Of a stretch of DNA of 64,000 bases, positions 43,305 through 51,607 are shown piece after piece. How positions within the stretch are numbered: position 1 is the stretch's first letter; the number at the start of each line of letters is the position of its first letter. The translations under genes were made by a program, and so were the position numbers. A model generated the notes under the pieces. It was not told where the DNA came from. It saw only the letters and a program-made list of their open reading frames with translations, and ran no database searches. This DNA comes from JAUIET01 sp039111475 (GTDB lineage: Bacteria > Pseudomonadota > Gammaproteobacteria > Pseudomonadales > JAUIET01), in assembly GCA_039111475.1 (NCBI GenBank), contig JBCCIP010000019.1, positions 1 to 64,000 on the forward strand, written 5' to 3'.

Positions 43305-44717
43305 CTAAGTAAGGCGAGGGTTCAGTCGTGGTTCGTCATTGTCAATGCCAACGTCAACACGATACAAGCTTCGATCAATCTCATCAATAAAAAAGCTGTA
43401 TTCCTGATGGCTGAGTGGTGAAGCATTATCGCCAAAAGCGTGTTGCATCATTCTATCAAACAGGCGCAAAAGATCGGGATTTGGGTGATCTTTCAATTGA
43501 GCACGAACGGTTTGTCTGGCGCCCGGACCGTATGTTTCCAACCACTGTAGCGTTTTGAACACATGAATGGCAGGATCGGTGCTGGGATAAGTACGAATCA
43601 GCCTACATTTCTGTTGCTGTGATTCTCGATACACTAGACGCTTTAACACATACAGCCAGCGCTGAACCCACACGCTTTTTCGCAGCAGGTAAGCGAACGC
43701 TGCGAGCACCAAAGCTAAGGTCAGCCAGTAAGCCGAAGTCCGCGCAAAATAATTCGCTTGAAACACCGTGCTGTCGCTAGCTGCAGTACCAACATGCAAT
43801 TGATGTGATGGCAAAACAATTTGTTCAAGGTTGGAAGTCTGCGTATTCCACCAATGCAGAATAATTTCCGGCAAGGTATAAACGCCTTCATTCTCAGCAA
43901 CGTAACTGATTACCTCGCGGCGAATAGCAAAATAAGTGCCGCGATTAATACGGTCTTCAAGTCGAGCAGGTCTACTATAAGCGGCCAGTCCTTGCGTAGA
44001 ACGTGCATCGATGGCGGGTAGCATCATTGCAGCGACGTTTTCTGCTCGCAAGGTGATGGTTCGCCTGATGGCATCGCCAACATTAATTGCCTCAAAGGTT
44101 CGATCTGCGCTCAAAGGTTTATCGAATTCATCGCTGATAGTGAACTCACTGCTGGCTATCCAATGCGAGATGGATTTTTCATATATAACTTCAGGTAACG
44201 TAACCCCGAATTGAAGCTGTTCGGTTTGCAGTAAACCGTTAATTGCGGCAGAGGGGTTTTCGGGATTGGCAACTGAAACGTGCACGTCAATCACTGGAAT
44301 CGTAAAGCTGCCAGAGCGCTGTGGGTATATAGTGATTGTCCATAGTTGTACTGACCACGACTGTCCTTCTTCACGTCGCGAGGAGTTAACAGCAAATTTG
44401 TTGCGCCTGAGAACAATGGCATCGTCCAATTCAAAACGGCCAATGCGGGTACCCCCGCTGAACCAACTACTCGTTGCTACTTCAATATTCAATTCCAGCT
44501 GTTGGCCAACCACGGTTTTGCTGCTGGGCTGTACCCAACTGTTGATGCGCACCCGATCATTGCTCAATAACTGCCGAAGTGAAGGTGTAGTGTCAGCTTC
44601 TTCTGTAAGCGATGCCGAGACTGATGAAGATTCTGTATTGGTTTTTGCCTTTATGGAAAAGCTCAGTATGAGAGCAAGTACACATAGTGTGTGGCCGCCG
44701 ATTTTACTAGCGCTCAT
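43305..44717 (-). CDS. BatD-like protein
   Basis: About 470 aa from ATG 44717 behind GGGAGG; a TTG three bases earlier is in the same frame. It has a signal peptide (LCVLALILSFSIKA), a large beta-rich extracytoplasmic region, one C-terminal membrane helix (ANYFARTSAYWLTLALVLAAFAYLLRK), and a cytoplasmic tail. This is the layout of BatD (oxygen-tolerance or aerotolerance-type) proteins. It overlaps the end of batB/C by 11 bases. It is the last gene of the moxR-Bat operon. The precise role is unknown; Bat systems support envelope integrity and metalloprotein maturation. Confidence 0.82.
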   Translation of the reverse strand: MSASKIGGHTLCVLALILSFSIKAKTNTESSSVSASLTEEADTTPSLRQLLSNDRVRINSWVQPSSKTVVGQQLELNIEVATSSWFSGGTRIGRFELDDAIVLRRNKFAVNSSRREEGQSWSVQLWTITIYPQRSGSFTIPVIDVHVSVANPENPSAAINGLLQTEQLQFGVTLPEVIYEKSISHWIASSEFTISDEFDKPLSADRTFEAINVGDAIRRTITLRAENVAAMMLPAIDARSTQGLAAYSRPARLEDRINRGTYFAIRREVISYVAENEGVYTLPEIILHWWNTQTSNLEQIVLPSHQLHVGTAASDSTVFQANYFARTSAYWLTLALVLAAFAYLLRKSVWVQRWLYVLKRLVYRESQQQKCRLIRTYPSTDPAIHVFKTLQWLETYGPGARQTVRAQLKDHPNPDLLRLFDRMMQHAFGDNASPLSHQEYSFFIDEIDRSLYRVDVGIDNDEPRLNPRLT

Positions 44718-46371
44718 CAAGCCTCCCTGCAGAGTCCGATGCAGACAGCAGTTGCATTTGGAACTTAACTGCCAGGAATCTAGCCGGATTTTGCTGTACT
44801 TGCTTCATCCATTGCTGCTGAATGCGCTGGTCCGTCAATATTTGTTCGGCACTGAATTTCACAGGAACCTGTTTTTCCAGGGTTTGTTGTTCAGCGCCGT
44901 CCGCGCGCTGCGCGGCATCACCCATTTCCCGACTCGCGTCGCGAGGCTCTGCCCGCTGGCTTTCACTCATGCGATTAATGTCATCAATCAGTGATTGAAT
45001 AATGCGTCGATTTTTCGCAGCCGCTGCGTGCTTAGGCGTTCGATTGAGTAACTCGGAATACAGCTCAACCGATTTTACATAGTGTTGTGCATGGGCTAGC
45101 GCATTAGCCTGATTGAACAAACCGCTATCGGACGATACCGCGGCGAATGCCTCTGCGGCGTCTGTAAACTGCTCACTCAAATACAGAGCGACACCGCGTG
45201 ACATTGGCTTGCTGTACAGCTTGGCGGCCTGTCGATAGTCGCCACGTTCAAAAAAATATCGGGCTTGCTGGTCTCTGGTGAACAACAGGTTTATAAACGC
45301 CTGCATAACCGCATTTTCTTGCAGTTGCTCAGGGTCTGACCGTTCTTGGGCCATCACCATCTCGCTGTTGGTTGCTGTCAGGCCGATAGTGAGCAAAAGT
45401 ATTGGAACCAGATTCCATCCGCGTCGAAAGCACAGCAGGCTAAGAAGTAGCATTGGAAAAATGAAGTAATAGCCGCTGTCTATCCACGGACGTTGTTCAT
45501 CGTCGACGAACAACAAATGATTTTTGATTCTCCAGTTAATTCGGTTGATATCGCGTTTGTCGACAGTAAGTGATTGATAGTAACCGTCGGCGTATTGGGC
45601 CAGTTCACGCAACGAGGTTTCGTCCATCGCCGTGTAATCCAAGGAATAGTTCGGGTCAGAAGGTTCAGGAAGCCGTTCGATGCCAATACCATATACGATG
45701 AGCTGATGCGGTTTTTGCCTGAAGTAATCAGCTAATTCCTCGTTTGACTCCGAATCGGCAGCATCGCTTATAAGCAACACACTGGCCGGCACACCGCTGG
45801 CTACCAGCTCAGATTCGCTGAGAATTGCATCCAGCACGGGTAGAATATTAGCCGCTACTTTGCCTTTGCGTGGCATCATGTCATGGGTGATGGCATCCAG
45901 AAAATTCCACACAATGTCCATGTCATTGGTTAAAGGAATGACGCTGTGTGCGCTGCCGGAGTAAACGATAAGCCCACTGCGAGCACCTGCCCGTAGGCTC
46001 AATAAGTCGCTGATTTTTTGCTTGCTGCGTTCAAGGCGACTGGGTTGAACGTCGGTTTGCAACATTGAACGAGAGACGTCCAGTACAACTAACAACAAGG
46101 CCTCATCTTCGCTCAGTGGCGACGCCTGGCGTTGCCAGGCTGGACCGGCCATCGCCAGTGCGCCGCATAAGGTGAGCAAGGCCAAACTATTCAACGGTGT
46201 CGCAATTGAGCGCTGGTTCGCTGGAAGGGTCAGTAGCCTGGCAATATGCGGCGCAATCATGCCTTTTGTGTCTGCATTTCCTGTTCGCGACTTTGATAGT
46301 AGTGCCCAGGCAATGATTACAAGCGGTAACGCAAATAGCCATGCGGGGCGAAGCCAGTGGAAGTTCTGCAT
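44707..46371 (-). CDS. BatB/BatC fusion: VWA domain plus TPR region
   Basis: 554 aa from ATG 46371. A GTG at 46389 overlaps the batA TGA and would add 6 residues. It begins FHWLRPAWLFALPL with a membrane helix, then a second helix, then a von Willebrand A domain with MIDAS motif DVSRSM (about residues 98-103). A further pair of helices follows (IFPMLLLSLLCF; LVPILLLTIGLTA), then a TPR-like part from about 360 to 460 and an acidic and polar tail (ESQRAEPRDASREMG). This joins the separate BatB and BatC of many bacteria. It sits in the middle of the operon. Confidence 0.82.
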   Translation of the reverse strand: MQNFHWLRPAWLFALPLVIIAWALLSKSRTGNADTKGMIAPHIARLLTLPANQRSIATPLNSLALLTLCGALAMAGPAWQRQASPLSEDEALLLVVLDVSRSMLQTDVQPSRLERSKQKISDLLSLRAGARSGLIVYSGSAHSVIPLTNDMDIVWNFLDAITHDMMPRKGKVAANILPVLDAILSESELVASGVPASVLLISDAADSESNEELADYFRQKPHQLIVYGIGIERLPEPSDPNYSLDYTAMDETSLRELAQYADGYYQSLTVDKRDINRINWRIKNHLLFVDDEQRPWIDSGYYFIFPMLLLSLLCFRRGWNLVPILLLTIGLTATNSEMVMAQERSDPEQLQENAVMQAFINLLFTRDQQARYFFERGDYRQAAKLYSKPMSRGVALYLSEQFTDAAEAFAAVSSDSGLFNQANALAHAQHYVKSVELYSELLNRTPKHAAAAKNRRIIQSLIDDINRMSESQRAEPRDASREMGDAAQRADGAEQQTLEKQVPVKFSAEQILTDQRIQQQWMKQVQQNPARFLAVKFQMQLLSASDSAGRLDER

Positions 46372-46385
46372 CAATAGCTCGGTAT

Positions 46386-47390
46386 TCACGCTTTGGTCGC
46401 CAGGCTGCTTGCAGAGCGTGAACGCTGGATGAGCTGCGCAAACATAATCACAATCTGCCCAATGCATACAATCGCCAGCGGCCAGTGAAACACACTGTGT
46501 CTTGGGCGATAGCTGAGCGTGTCATACAACTCAGGCTCGAGATCAGTGATTGTGCGATACGCAGCCAGTAATTGCTCGCGATCAAGCGCTTGATAGTATT
46601 CTCCGCCGGTGAGCTCGGCGACCCGCTGCAGCACGTCAACGTCCATGGCTTCTTCGCCTATGGTCGCGGGATCACCAATGGCGATGGTGTAAATTGTCAA
46701 ACCTTTCTGCTTGGCCACCTTGGCCGCTTCAACAGGGGGCACTTTACTGCCGGTGTCATTGCCGTCGGTTAAGACAATCAACACACGGCTGTCACTTTCA
46801 CTGCGTTCAAACAGTTTGATTGCCAGGCCGATGGCATCTCCAAATACCGTGCTTTGACCGGCCATGCCGATCGCTGTGTCATCGAGCAGCGTACGCCATG
46901 CAGTATGGTCTTCGGTAAACGGGGTTTGCAAAAACGCCGCATCGCCAAACACAATCAAACCAAGCCTATCGTGCTCACGTTGTTCAGCGAACTCGTGCAA
47001 CACTGATTTTATCGCCACCAGCCTGTTAACTCGGAAAGTGCTGTTTGAATTTAGGTAGAAGTCCTTGGTTTGCATGGAGCCAGACAGATCCACTGCAACC
47101 ATTAAATCGCGTGCTGATTTGCTGCGTTCGATCGGCGCGCCGATTTTCTGCGGCGCAGACAGAGCCATAATTAATAAACCCCAGGCCAGAAACTGCCATA
47201 CATTTAACAGCCGGGACCGTTGAGGTATAACCGCACCTTTACTGGGTGGGGTATCCGAGATTTTCACCAATACATCAAAGAATGGCAACAGCAATGAGTG
47301 TTGTGCTTCACGATGCGGCTTGTACAGCCAGAAGACCAACGCTGGCAGCGGCAACAACACGAAAGCCCATGGCGCGGAGAATTCAATCAA
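46386..47390 (-). CDS. BatA-like VWA-domain membrane protein
   Basis: 334 aa. Two N-terminal helices flank a short linker, then a VWA domain with an intact MIDAS (DLSGSM, then later TDGND), then a C-terminal helix. The start is TTG at 47390, whose sequence IEFSAPWAFVLLPLPALVFW is the expected beginning for BatA. The TTG overlaps the stop of the DUF4381 gene by 8 bases, so translation is probably coupled. Interaction with other Bat proteins is inferred from the family. Confidence 0.85.
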   Translation of the reverse strand: MIEFSAPWAFVLLPLPALVFWLYKPHREAQHSLLLPFFDVLVKISDTPPSKGAVIPQRSRLLNVWQFLAWGLLIMALSAPQKIGAPIERSKSARDLMVAVDLSGSMQTKDFYLNSNSTFRVNRLVAIKSVLHEFAEQREHDRLGLIVFGDAAFLQTPFTEDHTAWRTLLDDTAIGMAGQSTVFGDAIGLAIKLFERSESDSRVLIVLTDGNDTGSKVPPVEAAKVAKQKGLTIYTIAIGDPATIGEEAMDVDVLQRVAELTGGEYYQALDREQLLAAYRTITDLEPELYDTLSYRPRHSVFHWPLAIVCIGQIVIMFAQLIQRSRSASSLATKA

Positions 47391-47928
47391 CCGCTGTTAC
47401 TCCGATTGGTGCTTGGTGTTGTCGTATCCAGTAATCGCAAACATCGAGTAAGTTTTCGGCATCGTTTAGGCTGAAAGGCTGATGTGCATGCGGCTTATAC
47501 GCTAGCTTTGCCAGAATATCCGCAGCACTTTCGTTGAATTCATGGCCGCCAGAGCTTTCGTTTAAAAAGTCCAACCACGATTGACCACTGAGTGAAGCTA
47601 TCAGTTCGCGAGGATAGGCATGCAGGGCGGTTATTTTCATTACTGCTGGAAGCTCGCTCAGCTGCTGCCAATATCCATCCTCAATCGAGCGTACATTCGC
47701 GCGCATCTCGGCAATTCTTCTTACCGCGTTTCTGCGATATTCATTGCGACGCCATGTTTTAGCAGCCTTGAAAAGAAATATAATGATCAATACGAAAAGA
47801 ACCATACCCAACAACTTCCAGGCGGGTGTGCTTGGTAGCCAGGACACGGCCGGTGGAAACACGATTTCCTCAATGCCTCGAATCGTATAGTTGCCGAAGT
47901 TTGAGTCGAGTACTGTCGGGCTAGCCAT
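47383..47928 (-). CDS. DUF4381-family membrane protein
   Basis: About 181 aa from ATG 47928; an in-frame GTG at 47937 is an alternative. It contains the motif GIEEIVFPPAVSWLP, then a single helix (WKLLGMVLFVLIIIFLF), then a charged, mostly helical region. This matches DUF4381, which is found in moxR-Bat operons. It overlaps DUF58 by 8 bases and batA by 8. Function is unknown. Confidence 0.8.
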   Translation of the reverse strand: MASPTVLDSNFGNYTIRGIEEIVFPPAVSWLPSTPAWKLLGMVLFVLIIIFLFKAAKTWRRNEYRRNAVRRIAEMRANVRSIEDGYWQQLSELPAVMKITALHAYPRELIASLSGQSWLDFLNESSGGHEFNESAADILAKLAYKPHAHQPFSLNDAENLLDVCDYWIRQHQAPIGVTAVD

Positions 47929-48970
47929 TTTCCACACTACTGAGCTGGCGGTTTTTTACGCTCAGCGTACTATTTTCTGGGATACAGCGACGCAATTGCT
48001 GATGGCTATCACTGATCGTACTCAAGTCCATCAGCGTGACGCCAGCGCTATTGATTTCTGATCGGATTCGCTCAATTCTCAGTCGTTGATGTTGCTTAAA
48101 GGAACGCGCAAGCGCAGGGTCTGCTGTGTCGATCGCGAGCTGCACCTTGCCATCGCTTGCAACGAACTGCACATCTTCACTAAGTTCATGTTCCAATGGA
48201 TCATTGATCAGGGCGACGAACACATCGTTCTTCAGCGCCAGGCTTTTTATTTGTTGTCTGCAGTGTTGGTTGTAATCATGGAAATCACTGATTATTACCA
48301 GAAGGTGGTTTCCTGGGCATAATCGAATGATTTTATCAAGCACAAGTGACAGCCCAATTTTCTTTGCCTGAGGTTCTGAGTGCGACCGTTGGCCGTATAA
48401 TAGTGCCCGATTGTGCTCGGCCAGTACTGCAAGATCTTTAATCACCATCTGCTGACTTCGGTGCGGTCGCGATTCAAAAATGCTTTCATCGTTGAAGACC
48501 AAAGTCGCGATGGCATCACTTAAAGCAAGCTGTCTCCAGGCGAGCAAAGCAAGCACTTCAGATGCAAGCACCGATTTTAATTTGTGTTGGCTGCCAAACA
48601 GCATGTTTATGCGCTGATCACAGGCCAACATAACGGGTCTCTCGCGCTCCTCAGTGAACACTCTTACATGCGGTTTGCCGGTTCGATTAGTGACTTTCCA
48701 GTCCATTGTGCGGATGTCGTCACCGTGTTGATAATGAGCCAGCTCTTCAAAATTCAAGCCACGACCACGATGCTTTGAGCCGTGCCTGCCGATAAATTGA
48801 TTTTTTATAGCGCCGGCAGGATTCAGAGAAAATCCATGCGCATGTGGGCGTAATGCAATGAGGTCCTGCAGGCTTGTGTGCAGCCGCGAATCAGTGAAAA
48901 GCGGATCTTTTTCTTTGCGCCCCACGCTTTCGCTATGATCAGGCGCTTGCGACTTGACGAAGAATTTCAT
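47921..48970 (-). CDS. DUF58-family protein
   Basis: About 349 aa. It contains the DUF58 signature region RGRGLNFEELAHYQHGDDIR, then DWKVTNRTGKPHVRVFTEERERPV and a VWA-like fold. The preferred start is ATG 48970 behind AGGATG; an ATG at 48982 lacks proper spacing. Its start overlaps the moxR end by 32 bases. It has no membrane segment and is probably a cytoplasmic partner of the MoxR ATPase. The role is inferred from gene-neighbour conservation. Confidence 0.87.
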   Translation of the reverse strand: MKFFVKSQAPDHSESVGRKEKDPLFTDSRLHTSLQDLIALRPHAHGFSLNPAGAIKNQFIGRHGSKHRGRGLNFEELAHYQHGDDIRTMDWKVTNRTGKPHVRVFTEERERPVMLACDQRINMLFGSQHKLKSVLASEVLALLAWRQLALSDAIATLVFNDESIFESRPHRSQQMVIKDLAVLAEHNRALLYGQRSHSEPQAKKIGLSLVLDKIIRLCPGNHLLVIISDFHDYNQHCRQQIKSLALKNDVFVALINDPLEHELSEDVQFVASDGKVQLAIDTADPALARSFKQHQRLRIERIRSEINSAGVTLMDLSTISDSHQQLRRCIPENSTLSVKNRQLSSVENG

Positions 48971-49907
48971 CAACAATGTCATCCTGCGAGATGCCGTCGG
49001 CTAATGCTTCATAACTGGCTGTCAAGCGATGTCTCAACACAGCGTGAGCAATATTGCGCACATCATCCGGGTCTACATAGTCTTTACCTGACAACCACGC
49101 CACGGCTCTGCTTGCCCTGTCCAAGGCAATAGTGGCTCTTGGACTGGCGCCGGCGCTCAGCCAATGGCTGATATCGCTGCCGGGGTAGCGATCCGTATGA
49201 CGGCTGGCCATCACGATATCAATCATATAACGTTCGAGAGGCTCTGACACATGAACCGATTTCAGTTGCCCGCGTGCATTGAAAATATCACCTTGCGACA
49301 CATTCGCAGACTCCAGTTTTAGTGCATTACCTTCCTCGCTACGCACCAAACGTATTACATCCAGTTCAGCGTCGTCGTCCGGGTATTCAATAACAACTTT
49401 AAGCAGGAAGCGGTCAGTTTGTGCCTCGGGAAGTGGGTATGTTCCTTCCTGATCTATCGGGTTCTGCGTTGCAAGCACCATAAATAACTCAGGCATGGGG
49501 TAGGTCTTGCCAGCTACCGTCACTTGTCGCTCTTCCATAGCTTCCAGCAAGGCCGATTGCACTTTGGCGGGGGCTCGGTTGATCTCATCGGCGAGAACAA
49601 GATTGGCAAACAAAGGCCCAGGTTGGAAAACCAGGGTTTGTTGATCACCATCGCTATGAAAAACCTCTGTGCCCGTTACGTCTGACGGCAGCAAGTCAGG
49701 TGTGAACTGGATGCGATTAAGGCTGATATCGAGTATTTGCGCCAGGGCTTTGACCGAGCGAGTTTTGGCCGTGCCAGGCAAACCTTCCAGCAATAGATTG
49801 CCATTGCACAACAAACCGATAAGCAATTGCCTGGCCACTGCATGCTGACCAACAATGGCCTTACTAATGGCTTGCTCAATTGCCAGCAGATCAGCAGGCT
49901 TGGTCAT
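48939..49907 (-). CDS. MoxR-family AAA+ ATPase
   Basis: 322 aa. Walker A GLPGTAKT (43-50), Walker B LVLADEINRAP, and a sensor 1 region MVLATQNPIDQEGTYPLPEAQTDRF are all intact. These ATPases act as chaperones that help mature VWA-containing complexes. It is first of a six-gene leftward operon with DUF58, DUF4381, batA, batB/C and batD. The start ATG is preceded by GAAGA. It is divergent from the sulfatase gene. Confidence 0.9.
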   Translation of the reverse strand: MTKPADLLAIEQAISKAIVGQHAVARQLLIGLLCNGNLLLEGLPGTAKTRSVKALAQILDISLNRIQFTPDLLPSDVTGTEVFHSDGDQQTLVFQPGPLFANLVLADEINRAPAKVQSALLEAMEERQVTVAGKTYPMPELFMVLATQNPIDQEGTYPLPEAQTDRFLLKVVIEYPDDDAELDVIRLVRSEEGNALKLESANVSQGDIFNARGQLKSVHVSEPLERYMIDIVMASRHTDRYPGSDISHWLSAGASPRATIALDRASRAVAWLSGKDYVDPDDVRNIAHAVLRHRLTASYEALADGISQDDIVDEILRQVASA

Positions 49908-50077
49908 CGTTTGTCTTCATTAATTCTTGGGTCAAGCGTGGTTTAGATTGAATCAACAGTTTAATGGAATCAAGCGATTAGGTCCAAAAGATGCGTATCG
50001 CGATCTGTAGTATCATACAGCCCAGGCGCAACAACAATCTAAAGCGCCAAATATCGCTGAAGACTATGGATTTACCA

Positions 50078-51607
50078 ATGAAACTCTTTTCTCGCATATT
50101 CTTTTTACTTTTTTTGAATGCGCTAATCTTGGGTACTGCTCAAGCCGCCGACAAGCCTAATATTCTGGTCATCATGGGCGATGACATTGGCTTTTGGAAT
50201 TTGAGCACTAACAATATGGGTATGATGGGCTACCAGACACCTAACATAGATCGAATAGCCAGAGAGGGTCTTAAATTTACGGACTATTATGGTGAGCAAA
50301 GCTGCACAGCCGGAAGGTCTGCATTCATAACCGGGCAGCACCCTATCCGGACGGGATTGACGAAAGTGGGTGCACCTGGCGCTGAAACGGGCATCAGTCC
50401 AAAAGACCCAACGTTGGCTGAGCTTCTCAAACCCTTGGGCTATACCTCCGGCCAGTTTGGCAAAAATCATTTGGGTGATCGTGACGAGTTTCTGCCAACC
50501 AATCATGGATTTGATGAGTTCTTTGGCAATCTCTATCATCTGAACGCGGAAGAAGCGCCTGAAGATCCTGACTATCCTAAAGATCCAGCCTTCAACAAAG
50601 CGTTTGGACCGCGCGGTGTGATTCACAGCTACGCTGACGGGCGAATTGAAGACAGTGGCCCGCTCACGCAAAAACGCATGGAAACCGTCGATGAAGAGTT
50701 TCTTGGTTCCGCACTTAAATTTATCGACTCTGCGCACAGCAAAGATAAGCCGTTCTTTGTCTGGTTTAATTCCACCCGTATGCATTACCACACCTATGTT
50801 AAAGATGAGAATCTTGGCAAGTCGGGCCAGGGATTTTACAACGACGGTATGTTAGAGCATGACGGGCACGTGGGTACCTTGCTGGCCAAGCTCGATCAAT
50901 TGGGTATTGGTGACAATACAATAGTTGTTTACACAACTGATAATGGTCCGCACTACAATATGTGGCCAGACGGAGCGATTACGCCTTTCCGCGGTGAGAA
51001 AAACACCAACTGGGAAGGCGGATTCAGGGTCCCTGCAATGGTCAGGTGGCCCGATAAAATTGAAGCTGGTCGAATCAGTAATGACATCATGTCTCACCAG
51101 GACTGGGTACCTACGCTAATGACCGCCGCGGGTGCGCCAGGCATTAAGCAAAAATTGCTCGGCGGGCATGCGGCTGGCGGGAAAATATTCAAAGTTCATC
51201 TCGATGGCTACGATTTCATTCCCCACTTAACCAAGGAAGAAAAAGGCCCACGCCAGGTGTTTCACTACTTTAGTGACGACGGAAAGCTGATCTCAACCCG
51301 TAATGGGGATTGGAAAATTGTGTTTGCCGAGCAGCGAGCGAAGCGCTTCGATGTTTGGCGCGACCCATTTGTGACTTTGCGAATACCAAAAATGTTCCAC
51401 TTACGGCGCGACCCATTTGAACGTGCCGACACAGATTCAAATGCCTACAACGAATGGTGGACGAGAAAAATACCAATCGCCATGGGCTTGGGGCTTAAAG
51501 AGGTAGGTGATTTTATTAAAACACTGCATGCGTTCCCACCACGACAGCGCCCAGCCACATTTACTATCGACCAGATAATGGAAACTGTACCTAAGCCGCA
51601 AGGTTGA
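50078..51607 (+). CDS. Exported arylsulfatase-like sulfatase
   Basis: About 509 aa from ATG 50078, where a clean signal peptide starts (LFSRIFFLLFLNALILG then AQA before ADKPN); the open frame reaches 49991. The formylglycine site CTAGR at residues 76-80 is Cys-type (C-x-A-x-R), requiring a formylglycine-generating enzyme that is not in this window. Metal ligands are in VIMGDDIG and YTTDNGPHYN. It would desulfate a sulfated carbohydrate or small ester in the periplasm. The stop overlaps the ATG of the octahaem cytochrome (TGATG), so the two are translated together. Confidence 0.9.
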   Translation: MKLFSRIFFLLFLNALILGTAQAADKPNILVIMGDDIGFWNLSTNNMGMMGYQTPNIDRIAREGLKFTDYYGEQSCTAGRSAFITGQHPIRTGLTKVGAPGAETGISPKDPTLAELLKPLGYTSGQFGKNHLGDRDEFLPTNHGFDEFFGNLYHLNAEEAPEDPDYPKDPAFNKAFGPRGVIHSYADGRIEDSGPLTQKRMETVDEEFLGSALKFIDSAHSKDKPFFVWFNSTRMHYHTYVKDENLGKSGQGFYNDGMLEHDGHVGTLLAKLDQLGIGDNTIVVYTTDNGPHYNMWPDGAITPFRGEKNTNWEGGFRVPAMVRWPDKIEAGRISNDIMSHQDWVPTLMTAAGAPGIKQKLLGGHAAGGKIFKVHLDGYDFIPHLTKEEKGPRQVFHYFSDDGKLISTRNGDWKIVFAEQRAKRFDVWRDPFVTLRIPKMFHLRRDPFERADTDSNAYNEWWTRKIPIAMGLGLKEVGDFIKTLHAFPPRQRPATFTIDQIMETVPKPQG

